Shown in pieces: positions 44,554 to 52,820 of a stretch of DNA of 64,000 nt (the stretch's first letter is position 1; each line of letters starts with the position of its first letter). Below the pieces are notes generated by a model, which saw nothing but the letters and a program-made list of their open reading frames with translations, was not told the DNA's origin and did no database searches. Location: contig JASJGL010000061.1 in assembly GCA_033791545.1 (NCBI GenBank), positions 119,690-183,689 on the forward strand. The letters run 5' to 3'. Made by a program: the position numbers and the translations under genes. This DNA is from Antarcticimicrobium sp033791545. Lineage in GTDB: Bacteria > Pseudomonadota > Alphaproteobacteria > Rhodobacterales > Rhodobacteraceae.

Positions 44554-45474
44554 TCACCCCAGCGGATCGGGCGCGACATTGCCGCCGCAGACCAGCACCG
44601 CCACCCGTTCCCCGGGCGCGGGCACATAGGCCCCCGACATCAGCGCGGCCAGCGCCGTGGCGCCCGCCGGTTCCACCATCTGTCGCCGCTCTTGCCAAAG
44701 CGCGCGCTGGGCGGTGGCGATGGCCTCGTCTGTGACCAGAACCGACTCGGCCTTGAGCTCCTGTGCCAGATCGAAACAGATCTGCCCGATCCGACGTGCC
44801 CCCAAGGCATTCGCGGCGATTCCCGAGACCTCTACATCCACCGGCGCGCCTGCGCCGAGCGCGGCATTCAGCGCGCAGGAGGTTTCAGGTTCGACCGCCA
44901 CCACCTTGCGCGCGCCGCGCAGCCACGCCATCGCACCGGCAATCAGCCCGCCGCCGCCCACCGCGATCAGCACGGTATCGGCGCGCAGCCCCTGATCCTC
45001 CCATTCGCGCAGGCAGGTGCCCTGACCCGCGACCGTGGCGGGCGCGTCATAGGCGTGAATCTGCATCGCGCCGGTATCGGCCTCATAGGCTTGGGCGGCC
45101 TGAAGCGCGTTGGCGTATTCCCCGTCGACCACGTGCAGGTCGGCTCCGGTTCGCTCGATCAAACCGATTTTGGCTGGCCCCGCCATCTTTGGTACGAAGA
45201 TCGCCGCGCGGTGCCCCAGCGCCCGCGCCGCAAAGGCCACCGCCGCGCCGTGATTGCCGCCCGAGGCCGCGACCAGCCCGGCCTTTGGCACCGGGCCGCC
45301 CAGCATCGTGTTGAAGGCTCCGCGCGCTTTGAAGCTGCCAGTATGCTGTATCTGTTCCAGCTTGATCTCGACCGGCCAAGGCATGCCAAAGCCCGCGACC
45401 TCCATCACTGGGGTGCGCACCACATGGGAGGCAATCCGTGCCGCCGCCGCCTCGATATCCTGACGATCTACCAT
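44554..45474 (-). CDS. serine/threonine dehydratase-like PLP enzyme
   Basis: A 306-residue fold-type II PLP enzyme deaminating threonine or serine to the oxoacid. HTGSFKARGAFN contains the PLP-binding Lys49, ASGGNHGAAVAFAA the phosphate loop and VGGGGLIAGAMAWL the glycine loop. It lacks the regulatory ACT-like domain of biosynthetic IlvA, so it is a catabolic or generic dehydratase. Start MVDRQDIEAAAARI at 45474. It converges on the glyoxalase gene. Confidence 0.9.
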   Translation of the reverse strand: MVDRQDIEAAAARIASHVVRTPVMEVAGFGMPWPVEIKLEQIQHTGSFKARGAFNTMLGGPVPKAGLVAASGGNHGAAVAFAARALGHRAAIFVPKMAGPAKIGLIERTGADLHVVDGEYANALQAAQAYEADTGAMQIHAYDAPATVAGQGTCLREWEDQGLRADTVLIAVGGGGLIAGAMAWLRGARKVVAVEPETSCALNAALGAGAPVDVEVSGIAANALGARRIGQICFDLAQELKAESVLVTDEAIATAQRALWQERRQMVEPAGATALAALMSGAYVPAPGERVAVLVCGGNVAPDPLG

Positions 45475-45643
45475 AGCCTGTCCTTCCCGGTTCGCGTTGC
45501 GCCCAGATAAGCGGGCTTTGCCGGGCAGGGCAACGGCCCGTCCGGGTTCGCGCAACGCCGACAGCAATTTTCATTTGATTTTCCGCGCCCGAGGGGCTTC
45601 CTTTTCTGCATCCAATGATCATCACGTTAAGGGGGGAGAGATC

Positions 45644-46660
45644 ATGGCCAAGGCAAAACTGCTGCATTACGCGGGGGACTGGGCCGGTTTGATGGAAAAT
45701 CCGGTTCACCAGATGACGTCGAACCGCTTGCCGATCGACGCAACCACCTGGAGCGATGCCGACCCGGGTGGAAAAAAGGCGAGCACGTTCACGCTGGAAA
45801 CCATCTATACCGAGCCGGTCTACGGTTCTGACGATTTCATGATGTCGGTCGACATTACCTTTACCGGAAATTTCAGCAAGACCGCCTATGGGTGGAAAGG
45901 CAAGATCGAGCAGACCGAGATCTTCAAGGATGGCGATCTGGCCGCCACCATCGTGTCCAAGGGCAAGGTCAATCTGGCCGATTTCTACGGTCAAACCTAT
46001 TCCGGCGTGATCTGGGACGAATTGGCGCTGAACGGGCTGAAGGGGGCGCTGTCGAACGATAGCAACTACTTCTTGGCATCAAGCGGCAATGACGTGATCT
46101 TTGCCGGGAATGGCCACGACCATGTCGCGGGCTACGACGGCAACGACAAGCTGTTCGGGCAGGGCGGCAATGACTGGCTGGTGGGGTTCAACGGCGATGA
46201 CAAGCTGTTTGGCGGCAACGGGCGCGACGACCTCAAGGGGCTGGCCGGGGATGACATCTTGGTCGGTGGCCGGGGCAACGACATCTTCCGCTCCGAGGAT
46301 ACGCTGGGTAGCGACACATGGACCGGTGGCGCCGGTCGGGACAAGTTCGAGGTGGGCTATTTCGACGAGGGCCGCTTTGGCGCGACGGTGACCGATTTCG
46401 ACCGCAAGCAGGGCGACAAGGTTGATCTGACCTCTGATCAGGCGTTCTTCTTTTTCGAGTTCGACGAGATCCGCTATATCAGGGATGCCGCGTTCAGCGG
46501 CGAAGCGGGCGATTATGAGGTGCGGATGCAAAACGGCATTGTCGAGGTGGACAACAACGGCGACGGCAAGGCCGATCTGGGGATCATGCTTGAGGGGATG
46601 GACAGCTTTGGCGGCAAGCTCAACTGGCTGATCCTGCCCGACGGATTCGATTTCGCCTGA
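45644..46660 (+). CDS. RTX-type calcium-binding repeat protein
   Basis: A 338-residue acidic protein. Residues 1-145 have no family I recognise (MAKAKLLHYAGDWAGLMEN...). Residues about 147-230 hold glycine-aspartate RTX repeats: GNDVIFAGNGHDHVAGYDG, GNDKLFGQGGNDWLVGFNG, DDKLFGGNGRDDLKGLAGDD, ILVGGRGNDIF. The C-terminus (EVDNNGDGKADLGIMLEGM) is the calcium-rich end common in type I secreted proteins. No signal peptide. No TolC/HlyB/HlyD-type genes lie within the window. Start at 45644 follows GGGGGGAGAG. Confidence 0.9.
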   Translation: MAKAKLLHYAGDWAGLMENPVHQMTSNRLPIDATTWSDADPGGKKASTFTLETIYTEPVYGSDDFMMSVDITFTGNFSKTAYGWKGKIEQTEIFKDGDLAATIVSKGKVNLADFYGQTYSGVIWDELALNGLKGALSNDSNYFLASSGNDVIFAGNGHDHVAGYDGNDKLFGQGGNDWLVGFNGDDKLFGGNGRDDLKGLAGDDILVGGRGNDIFRSEDTLGSDTWTGGAGRDKFEVGYFDEGRFGATVTDFDRKQGDKVDLTSDQAFFFFEFDEIRYIRDAAFSGEAGDYEVRMQNGIVEVDNNGDGKADLGIMLEGMDSFGGKLNWLILPDGFDFA

Positions 46661-46669
46661 CGCCGGTTT

Positions 46670-46689
46670 CCCCGGTCTGAAAACCGGGG
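46670..46689 (+). terminator. possible hairpin after the RTX gene
   Basis: CCCCGGT (46670-46676) pairs with ACCGGGG (46683-46689) around CTGAAA, 10 nt after the stop. No T tract; perhaps a Rho-dependent or stabilising structure. Confidence 0.35.
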
Positions 46690-46752
46690 TGTCTGGCCAC
46701 TGCCGGGGGAACGCGATAAGGCTGGCCCGAAGTCATTTTCGGGGTCAGTTCT

Positions 46753-47598
46753 ATGGATGATGATCGCAACAGCGTCTTGCGCGACGCGCATTCGGACACC
46801 ACCGCAGCGCGGGGGGTTCCCGACACACCGCAAAGCCGCTCGCCCTCTTACCGGCTGGCCTTTACCGACGAAGAATTTATGTGCCGGGACGAGTTGCGCC
46901 CGGTTCGGCTTCAGCTTGAATTGCTGAAACCGCAGCTGCTGCTAGACGAGCGCCAGATCGAAAGCACCATCGTGCTGTTCGGCGGTGCGCGCATCCCCGA
47001 TCCGGCGCATAAGCGCACGGCACGGACAAAAACCCTGGCCGAGCTGTCCGCCTATTACGAGGTGGCGCGCGAGTTTTCCCGGCGGATGACGGAAAAGTCG
47101 CTGGCCAGCGGCAATCGCGAATATGTGATCACCACCGGCGGTGGTCCGGGCGTGATGGAAGCCGGCAATCGCGGTGCGCATGAGGCGGGGGGGATTTCGC
47201 TGGGGCTGTCCATCGTGCTGCCGCATGAACAGGCGCCGAACCAGTATGTGACGCCCGAGTTGAGCTTCAACTTTCACTATTTTGCGATCCGCAAAATGCA
47301 TTTCCTGATGCGCGCGCGCGCCATCGCGGTGTTTCCCGGCGGCTTTGGCACATTGGACGAGATGTTCGAATCGCTGACCCTGATCCAGACCGGACGGATG
47401 GACCGGGTGCCGTTCCTGCTGTTCGGGCGCGCGTTCTGGGAGCGGATGATCAACTGGCAGGCGCTGGCCGATGCCGGCACGATCTCGGACGAGGATCTGA
47501 ACCTGTTCCGCTTTGTCGACAGCGCTGAAGAGGCGGTCGAGATCATCGAGAACTGGGAACCTGCCCCTCCGCGGGACGCCATCCCCGGACGGGACTGA
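46753..47598 (+). CDS. LOG-family protein (TIGR00730-type, putative nucleotide phosphoribohydrolase)
   Basis: A 281-residue protein with the LOG signature: TIVLFGGARIPDP, EYVITTGGGPGVMEAGNRGAHEAGG (active-site GGGxGxMEA region), and FPGGFGTLDEMFESLTLIQTGR. LOG proteins cleave cytokinin or other nucleoside 5'-monophosphates to base and ribose phosphate; in bacteria the substrate may be AMP-like. This is the longer LOG form with an N-terminal helical extension of about 65 residues. Gene order gives no further clue. Confidence 0.9.
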   Translation: MDDDRNSVLRDAHSDTTAARGVPDTPQSRSPSYRLAFTDEEFMCRDELRPVRLQLELLKPQLLLDERQIESTIVLFGGARIPDPAHKRTARTKTLAELSAYYEVAREFSRRMTEKSLASGNREYVITTGGGPGVMEAGNRGAHEAGGISLGLSIVLPHEQAPNQYVTPELSFNFHYFAIRKMHFLMRARAIAVFPGGFGTLDEMFESLTLIQTGRMDRVPFLLFGRAFWERMINWQALADAGTISDEDLNLFRFVDSAEEAVEIIENWEPAPPRDAIPGRD

Positions 47599-47843
47599 CT
47601 CTTGAAGGCGATCAGGTCGGTCTCAGCAACGACAGCCCCTTGCCGGTCAAAGCCGCCGAGGGGAATGTGATTGGCTCTGACAGCGCGGCGTCGGCCCGGC
47701 TGAGCTTGGCACCCTTCTGAAAGGGCTGACCCCTTTCGCCGCCGCCGATCTCCGCTGGATCCATCTGCCCAAGGGGGGGCGGCTGATCCAGAGCGGAAAG
47801 CGCCGTAGGGTGCCGCTTGCGGCGTTGCGTCAGCTGATTTGCA
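47599..47843 (+). pseudogene. 245-nt region with a possible cNMP-binding-domain gene remnant
   Basis: No intact gene. In one plus frame from about 47700 the translation GTLLKGLTPFAAADLRWI, then HLPKGGRLIQSGKRR, looks like the opening of a cyclic-nucleotide-binding domain (aromatic-hydrophobic, W-hydrophobic, then GG..L...G) before it loses similarity. It has no start codon or further domain. A decayed gene is one reading; coincidence is another. Confidence 0.25.
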
Positions 47844-48050
47844 TCAGTGGATTTGCGTCGTCAGGACACCCAGTTCGATGTTCTGCGGCAGCTTGGTCAC
47901 GACCTGCGTGCCCGCCACGTCCTTGATCGCATAGCCATATCCGGCCAGCCGGAATTTCCATTCCCGCGCGCTGACTGCCATGGCGCGTTCGCGCATCAGC
48001 AGATCCAGAACCGGGGTTTCAACGGGTTGCCGGCAAATTACATGTGCCAT
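47844..48050 (-). CDS. small hypothetical protein, 68 residues
   Basis: MAHVICRQPVETPVLDLLM then RERAMAVSAREWKFRLAGYG, ending PQNIELGVLTTQIH. The ATG at 48050 is preceded by a textbook AGGAGG at 8 nt, which is why this start is chosen over a longer in-frame reading. A basic-amphipathic helix followed by beta-like sequence is all that can be inferred. I do not recognise a family. The upstream 138 nt is A+T-rich and may hold its promoter. Confidence 0.65.
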   Translation of the reverse strand: MAHVICRQPVETPVLDLLMRERAMAVSAREWKFRLAGYGYAIKDVAGTQVVTKLPQNIELGVLTTQIH

Positions 48051-48188
48051 CTTAAAGTCCTCCTGCACTCGTACCATTGTTTGCAGTATGGAAACTGATT
48101 GTTGACGGCGGCTTAATTGTATCGGAAATGTGATTTTTTCGGGGCAGGCCGCACAATTGTTCGCGTTTTCGGAACGGTCAGGCGCCAT

Positions 48189-49382
48189 TTACTCCCCGAT
48201 CCCGGCCTCGGCCTCGATCTGTTTGCGCGACTTGCGGGCGCGTTCGGTGGCCGATTTCAACTGGCCGCAGGCGGCCATGATATCCTCGCCGCGCGGGGTG
48301 CGGACCGGGCTGGCAAACCCGGCTTGGTAAAGGATGTCGGCAAAGGCCCGAATCCGGTTGTTCGACGACCGCTTGTAGGGTGCTCCGGGCCATTCGTTGA
48401 ACGGGATCAGGTTGATCTTGGCCGGGATTTTGTGATCGCGGATCAATTTGACCAGCCGGTGGGCATCTGCGTCGCTGTCGTTTACCCCGTTCAGCATCAC
48501 GTATTCAAAGGTGATGCGTTCGGAATTCGACACCTTGGGATAGCTCGCCAGCGCGGCCAGCAGCACCTCGATGTTCCAGCGCTTGTTGATCGGCACCAGA
48601 AAATCGCGCACCTCGTCCGTGGTGGCATGGAAGGAAATGGCCAGTTGGCACCCGATTTCTTCGGCGGTGCGGGCGATTTCCGGCACCACGCCGGAGGTCG
48701 ACAGCGTGATTCGACGGCGCGACAGCTGGATGCCTTCGGGGTCCATCGCGATCTTCATTGCGTCGCGCACGTTGTCAAAGTTGTACAGCGGTTCGCCCAT
48801 GCCCATCAGCACGACATTGGACAACAGCCGGGTCTCGTCGTTGCGCGCGCCGGGCACCGGCCATTCGTCCAGATCGTCGCGCGCCATCATCACCTGCCCC
48901 ACGATTTCACCGGCAGTCAGGTTGCGCACCAGTTTTTGCGTCCCGGTATGACAAAAGGAACAGGTCAGGGTACAGCCAACCTGACTTGAGACGCAGAGCG
49001 TGCCGCGATCCTCTTCCGGGATATAGACAACCTCGACCTCATGGCCACCAGCGATGCGCACCAAGTATTTCCGGGTGCCGTCGCTGCTGACCTGCTTGCT
49101 GACCACTTCGGGGATTGCGATGGTGAAATGCTCTGCCAGCAGGGCGCGATAGGGTTTCGACAGATTCGTCATCTGCGCGAAATCGCGCGCGCCCCATTGA
49201 TAGATCCACTGCCAAAGCTGATTCACGCGCATCTTGGTCTGTTTCTCGGGCGTGCCCATGGCAATCAGCGCCGCGTGCATCTGATCGCGAGTCATCCCGA
49301 CAAGGTTGACCGGCCCCACCGGCAGCTTGCGGGGGATCGTCATGACATCCTGGGTGATCGGCGCAGAGATGGGGGCTGACAT
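48189..49382 (-). CDS. rlmN: 23S rRNA (adenine2503-C2)/tRNA methyltransferase
   Basis: A 397-residue radical-SAM enzyme that methylates A2503 of 23S rRNA and A37 of some tRNAs. The cluster motif is CTLTCSFCHTGTQ; also seen are NVVLMGMGEPLYNFDNV, TLSTSGVVPEIA, SFHATTDEVRDFLVP and NLIPFNEWPGAPY. The C-terminal Cys needed for the methyl-cysteine mechanism is in EDIMAACGQLKSA. The N-terminus is about 10-15 residues longer than in enteric RlmN and its start is not certain. It lies 122 nt downstream of the IalB-family gene on the same strand. Confidence 0.97.
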   Translation of the reverse strand: MSAPISAPITQDVMTIPRKLPVGPVNLVGMTRDQMHAALIAMGTPEKQTKMRVNQLWQWIYQWGARDFAQMTNLSKPYRALLAEHFTIAIPEVVSKQVSSDGTRKYLVRIAGGHEVEVVYIPEEDRGTLCVSSQVGCTLTCSFCHTGTQKLVRNLTAGEIVGQVMMARDDLDEWPVPGARNDETRLLSNVVLMGMGEPLYNFDNVRDAMKIAMDPEGIQLSRRRITLSTSGVVPEIARTAEEIGCQLAISFHATTDEVRDFLVPINKRWNIEVLLAALASYPKVSNSERITFEYVMLNGVNDSDADAHRLVKLIRDHKIPAKINLIPFNEWPGAPYKRSSNNRIRAFADILYQAGFASPVRTPRGEDIMAACGQLKSATERARKSRKQIEAEAGIGE

Positions 49383-49504
49383 GGGCGGTGGCTTTCAAAT
49401 CTATCGGACAGAGTGGCCCCTATATAGGGGTTTTCGCCAAATTCAAAAGGGATTCGGCCACGCCCGCAGGGGGCGCAGCCTGTCACAGACCCAAGTGCGG
49501 TGCC

Positions 49505-50050
49505 TCAGTTGGCGCAGCGTTTCTCGGCATCCTCGACCGCGGCGGTGAAGCCCAGCAGTGAGAAGGTGTCTTTGGTCTGGGTGCCGCGGCTTGATCGCGC
49601 GGTCAGCACCGCAGAGGTGCCGCGCTTCATCGCGGTGATGATCTTGGCGTCGTCCGCCTCGGTCGCGGGCCAGGCCCATTCGCCCTCGGAAAACAGTTCA
49701 AATTCGGTGCCGCCGATATCCAGATTCACGGTCGAGCCACCAGCGAACGGATAGCCACCGGTAAAGGTGACCTGTCCGTCAACATCCGCACCGGGGCGGT
49801 AGAACACGAACAAAAGAATATCGCCGCGCCGTACTGCCACCACGCGTCCGTCGCGGGTGTTTACGGTCTCTTTGGGTGCTGAAACGCTCCAGCACTCCTT
49901 GGGGTCGTTCTCGACAAAGACACTCCAATCGGTCTCTGCCGCGACGCGGTTGGTGCTTTCTTCCTGTGCGAACGCGGTTGGTGCCATGGTGATTGCGGCC
50001 ATTCCGGCCAGGCACAGGCCCGCCAGCGCGCGGACGTGTTTCGATGCCAT
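49505..50050 (-). CDS. invasion-associated locus B (IalB) family protein
   Basis: A 181-residue exported protein: signal peptide MASKHVRALAGLCLAGMAAITMAPTAFAQ, here residues 1-29, then the IalB core with ECWSVSAPKETVNTRDGR, FYRPGADVDGQVTFTGGYPFAGGSTVNLDIG and RGTQTKDTFSLLGFTAAVEDAEKRC. IalB is linked to erythrocyte invasion in Bartonella, but the family is widespread in free-living alphaproteobacteria and its basic role is not known, so no virulence function is inferred. Confidence 0.87.
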   Translation of the reverse strand: MASKHVRALAGLCLAGMAAITMAPTAFAQEESTNRVAAETDWSVFVENDPKECWSVSAPKETVNTRDGRVVAVRRGDILLFVFYRPGADVDGQVTFTGGYPFAGGSTVNLDIGGTEFELFSEGEWAWPATEADDAKIITAMKRGTSAVLTARSSRGTQTKDTFSLLGFTAAVEDAEKRCAN

Positions 50051-50221
50051 ATGTCCAGCCTCCTAGACTGCCCTCTACCTCAATTTCAGGGGCGCACGCG
50101 GCCTTTGTTTGCCGTCTGTCCTGTCGCGCACCCGTCGCTTGCCGACATAGCCACAGTAACGTAACTTGCGCCACGGGCGAAAGAGCGATTGGCGGGATTT
50201 CGCCAAAATCCGGAGCGATTC

Positions 50222-51223
50222 ATGACCGACCCTGTAGCGATGGCCGAACTCTGGCGCAGTGATTTGCGCGAAAGCCTGCATCTTGGCCATGCGGTGATCT
50301 GCGATGACAGCGGTCAGATCGTGCAGGCCTGGGGCGACCCGGAGGCGCTGATTTATCCGCGCAGCTCGTGCAAGATGATCCAGGCGTTGCCGCTGGTGAC
50401 CTCGGGGGCGGCGGCGAAATACGGGCTTGGCACCGAGCAGTTGGCGCTGTCTTGCGCCTCGCATAACGGGGCCGCGATTCACACCTCGCGGGTACGGGCC
50501 TGGCTGGGCGATCTGGGGCTGAGCGACAGCGATTTCCGCTGTGGACCGCAGATGCCGGATGACCAGGACGCGCGCTATGCGCTGATTCGTGGCGATGAGC
50601 AGCCCTGTCAGTATCACAACAATTGTTCCGGCAAGCATTGCGGGTTCCTGACGCTGGCACAGCATATGGGTGCTGGCCCTGACTATGTCGAGATTGACCA
50701 CCCGGTGCAGCGCGCCGTGCGCGCCGCCTTTGAGGAGGTCACCGGAGAGACCAGCCCCGGCTATGGCATCGACGGCTGTTCGGCCCCGAATTTCCAGACC
50801 TCCTTGCACGGGCTGGCCCGCGCGATGGCCTGGTTTGCCAGTGCGGGCGATCGCAGCGACCGTTCCAGTCTGGCGGCGCAGCAGCTTGTCGGCGCAATGG
50901 TGGCGCACCCCGATCTGGTCGCGGGCGAGGGCCGGGCCTGTACCGAGCTGATGCGTGCGATGGAGGGGCGCGTCGCGGTCAAGACCGGGGCAGAGGGGGT
51001 GTTCGTGGCGATCATCCCCGAGAAGCGGATGGGCGTGGCGCTCAAGATCACCGACGGGGCGACGCGGGGTAGCGAATGCGCCATCACCACGATCCTGAGC
51101 GGTCTGGGCGTGCTGGATCCCAACCACCCGGCAACGCTCAAACGGATGGCGCCGCCACAGCTGAACCGCCGCAAGATCGAGGTTGGTCAGATTCGCCCAG
51201 CGTCGGCCCTGATCAACGGCTAA
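50222..51223 (+). CDS. L-asparaginase, rhizobial AnsA/ReAV type (Asparaginase_II family)
   Basis: A 333-residue enzyme hydrolysing asparagine to aspartate and ammonia, of the Rhizobium-type class 3 rather than the E. coli AnsA/B class. The Ser-Lys motif is SSCKMIQ with Ser48 and Lys51, and HNNCSGKHCGFL holds the second conserved Cys-Lys block; IDGCSAPNFQTSLHGLA and RVAVKTGAEGVFVA are also typical. The start MTDPVAMAELWRSD at 50222 follows GGAG. It converges on the LysR gene with an 11-nt overlap of coding ends. Confidence 0.92.
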   Translation: MTDPVAMAELWRSDLRESLHLGHAVICDDSGQIVQAWGDPEALIYPRSSCKMIQALPLVTSGAAAKYGLGTEQLALSCASHNGAAIHTSRVRAWLGDLGLSDSDFRCGPQMPDDQDARYALIRGDEQPCQYHNNCSGKHCGFLTLAQHMGAGPDYVEIDHPVQRAVRAAFEEVTGETSPGYGIDGCSAPNFQTSLHGLARAMAWFASAGDRSDRSSLAAQQLVGAMVAHPDLVAGEGRACTELMRAMEGRVAVKTGAEGVFVAIIPEKRMGVALKITDGATRGSECAITTILSGLGVLDPNHPATLKRMAPPQLNRRKIEVGQIRPASALING

Positions 51224-52100
51224 GCTCTTTCGCCAGCAGGTTGAACACCAGCCGGATTCTCCGGTTGGTGCGCAACTCGCGGTGGCTGACTAGCCAGAAT
51301 GGCACCGGGATCGGCGGAAACGTGGGCAGGATCGGGCGTGCATCGCGGATCTGGCTGGCCAGTTCCTGCGTCATCACCCCGATGGCCTCGCCGCGGCGGA
51401 CCATTTCGAACAGCAGCACACCACTGGCGGAGGAAAAGCGGATATTCTCGCGCGCGATGGCCAGCCCGCGCGTCTGCATTTCGCACAGGAATCGATCAAC
51501 CGGTTCGTACCCGGCAAAGACCGCGCCGCTCAGGTCGTCCAGACCCGTCGGCTCGCCGAAGCGGTCGAGATAGGCCCCGGTGGCATAGCAGCGCGCCGCG
51601 TCGTCCTTGAGCTTGCGCGCGATCAGGTCGGGCTGGTCCGGCCGCACATGGCGAATGGCGATATCGGCCTCGCGTCGGCGCAGATTCTGCACCTCGTTCG
51701 AGGCGATCACCTCGATCGTGATGCCGGGGGCCAGCCGCGCCAGCCGTGTCAGCGCCTGCGGCAGCAGGGAGGTGGCGACGATATCGCTCGCGGTAATCGT
51801 CACATGGCCTTCGACGGTTTTGCTCTGGCCGCTGGCGATCAGCGAAAACTGCCCGGCGGCCTCGCCCATACGGCGCACCTGTTCCAAAAGATCCTGCCCG
51901 GCCGTGGTCAGTTGCAGCGCCCGCCCGGTCCGGTCAAACAGCTGCACGCCAAGCGTCTCTTCCAGCGCTGCGACCTGACGGCCCAGCGTCGGCTGGGTCA
52001 TGCCCAAGGCCCGCGCCGCAGCCGAGAGAGAGCCCTCTTCTGCGGTCACCAGAAAGGCGCGCGCCTGGTTCCAGTCGAAACGGATGCTGCTCCAATGCAT
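51213..52100 (-). CDS. LysR-family transcriptional regulator
   Basis: A 295-residue LTTR. The helix-turn-helix is FDWNQARAFLVTAEEGSLSA, then AARALGMTQPTLGRQVAALEE and LFDRTGRALQLTTAGQDLL; the effector domain spans about residues 92-295 (VTITASDIVATSLLPQALTRL). It is divergent from a small methyltransferase, with GTATACGA repeats in the 93-nt gap, the usual arrangement for an LTTR controlling its neighbour. Confidence 0.94.
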   Translation of the reverse strand: MHWSSIRFDWNQARAFLVTAEEGSLSAAARALGMTQPTLGRQVAALEETLGVQLFDRTGRALQLTTAGQDLLEQVRRMGEAAGQFSLIASGQSKTVEGHVTITASDIVATSLLPQALTRLARLAPGITIEVIASNEVQNLRRREADIAIRHVRPDQPDLIARKLKDDAARCYATGAYLDRFGEPTGLDDLSGAVFAGYEPVDRFLCEMQTRGLAIARENIRFSSASGVLLFEMVRRGEAIGVMTQELASQIRDARPILPTFPPIPVPFWLVSHRELRTNRRIRLVFNLLAKELSR

Positions 52101-52108
52101 ACAAAAAC

Positions 52109-52177
52109 GTATACGACGGATGCGGTTTCCGGCAATTCAAAAGATGCGTCCGGTCCCTATGTCGCAAGGGTATACGA
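52109..52177. promoter_or_regulatory. direct repeat GTATACGA in the LysR / methyltransferase divergent region
   Basis: Two exact copies of GTATACGA at 52109-52116 and 52170-52177, 61 bp apart, plus a related GCATAC at about 52097-52102. GTATAC is itself palindromic. These flank the divergent promoters and may be regulator sites. Confidence 0.4.
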
Positions 52178-52193
52178 GTGACAGGATTTAACG

Positions 52194-52820
52194 ATGATTG
52201 CCCACGCCTCTTTCTGGGACGGGATCGCAGCAAAATATGCCAAGCAACCCGTCCGCAACCCGACCGCCTATGCCGAGACCCTGAGCGCGACCATTGCGCT
52301 GTTGACCCCGCGCGACCGGGTGCAGGAACTGGGTTGCGGCACCGGGACAACCGCGCTGCACCTCGCCGCGCATGTAAAGACCCTGACTGCCAGCGATATC
52401 TCGCCCGAGATGATCGCCATCGCCGAGGGTAAAAGGCAGGCGGCGGGCACTGGCAACCTGTGCTTTGTCGCCGATGGGATCACGCCCCCCGCCCCGGATG
52501 CGGTGCCCTTTGATGCGGTGCTGGCGTTCAATCTTTTGCATCTGATCGCGGATCTTGACGCGGCGCTGGCGGCGATTCACGCCCGGGTCAAACCGGGCGG
52601 GCTGTTCATTTCCAAGTCCGGCTGCGTCGCCGAAATGAACTGGTTGTTCCGTCCGGTGATCCGGGTGATGCAGGCGGTCGGGCGCGCGCCCTATATCAAA
52701 ATCCTGTCGAAACAGGACCTTGAGGCCGCGATCACCCGCGCCGGCTTCGAATTGGAGCAGTCGCGCACCTTTACCGGGGCGCCTGAATCGTTGTTCGTGG
52801 TGGCGCGCCGACCCGGCTAG
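52194..52820 (+). CDS. class I SAM-dependent methyltransferase
   Basis: A 208-residue methyltransferase: motif I VQELGCGTGTTALHLA, motif II ASDISPEMIAIAEGK, motif IV FDAVLAFNLLHLIAD, and post-motif ALAAIHARVKPGGLFISKSGCV. The acceptor is unknown; overall it resembles UbiE/ArsM-like small methyltransferases. It is divergent from the LysR regulator, which may control it, and its end overlaps serB on the other strand by 4 nt. Confidence 0.9.
   Translation: MIAHASFWDGIAAKYAKQPVRNPTAYAETLSATIALLTPRDRVQELGCGTGTTALHLAAHVKTLTASDISPEMIAIAEGKRQAAGTGNLCFVADGITPPAPDAVPFDAVLAFNLLHLIADLDAALAAIHARVKPGGLFISKSGCVAEMNWLFRPVIRVMQAVGRAPYIKILSKQDLEAAITRAGFELEQSRTFTGAPESLFVVARRPG

Noticed and set aside
45644..46660. 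RTX repeats as a tandem DNA repeat or CRISPR-like array
   Set aside because: The periodicity is at protein level (Gly-Asp nonapeptides) within an intact gene; the DNA units are not identical and there are no spacers.
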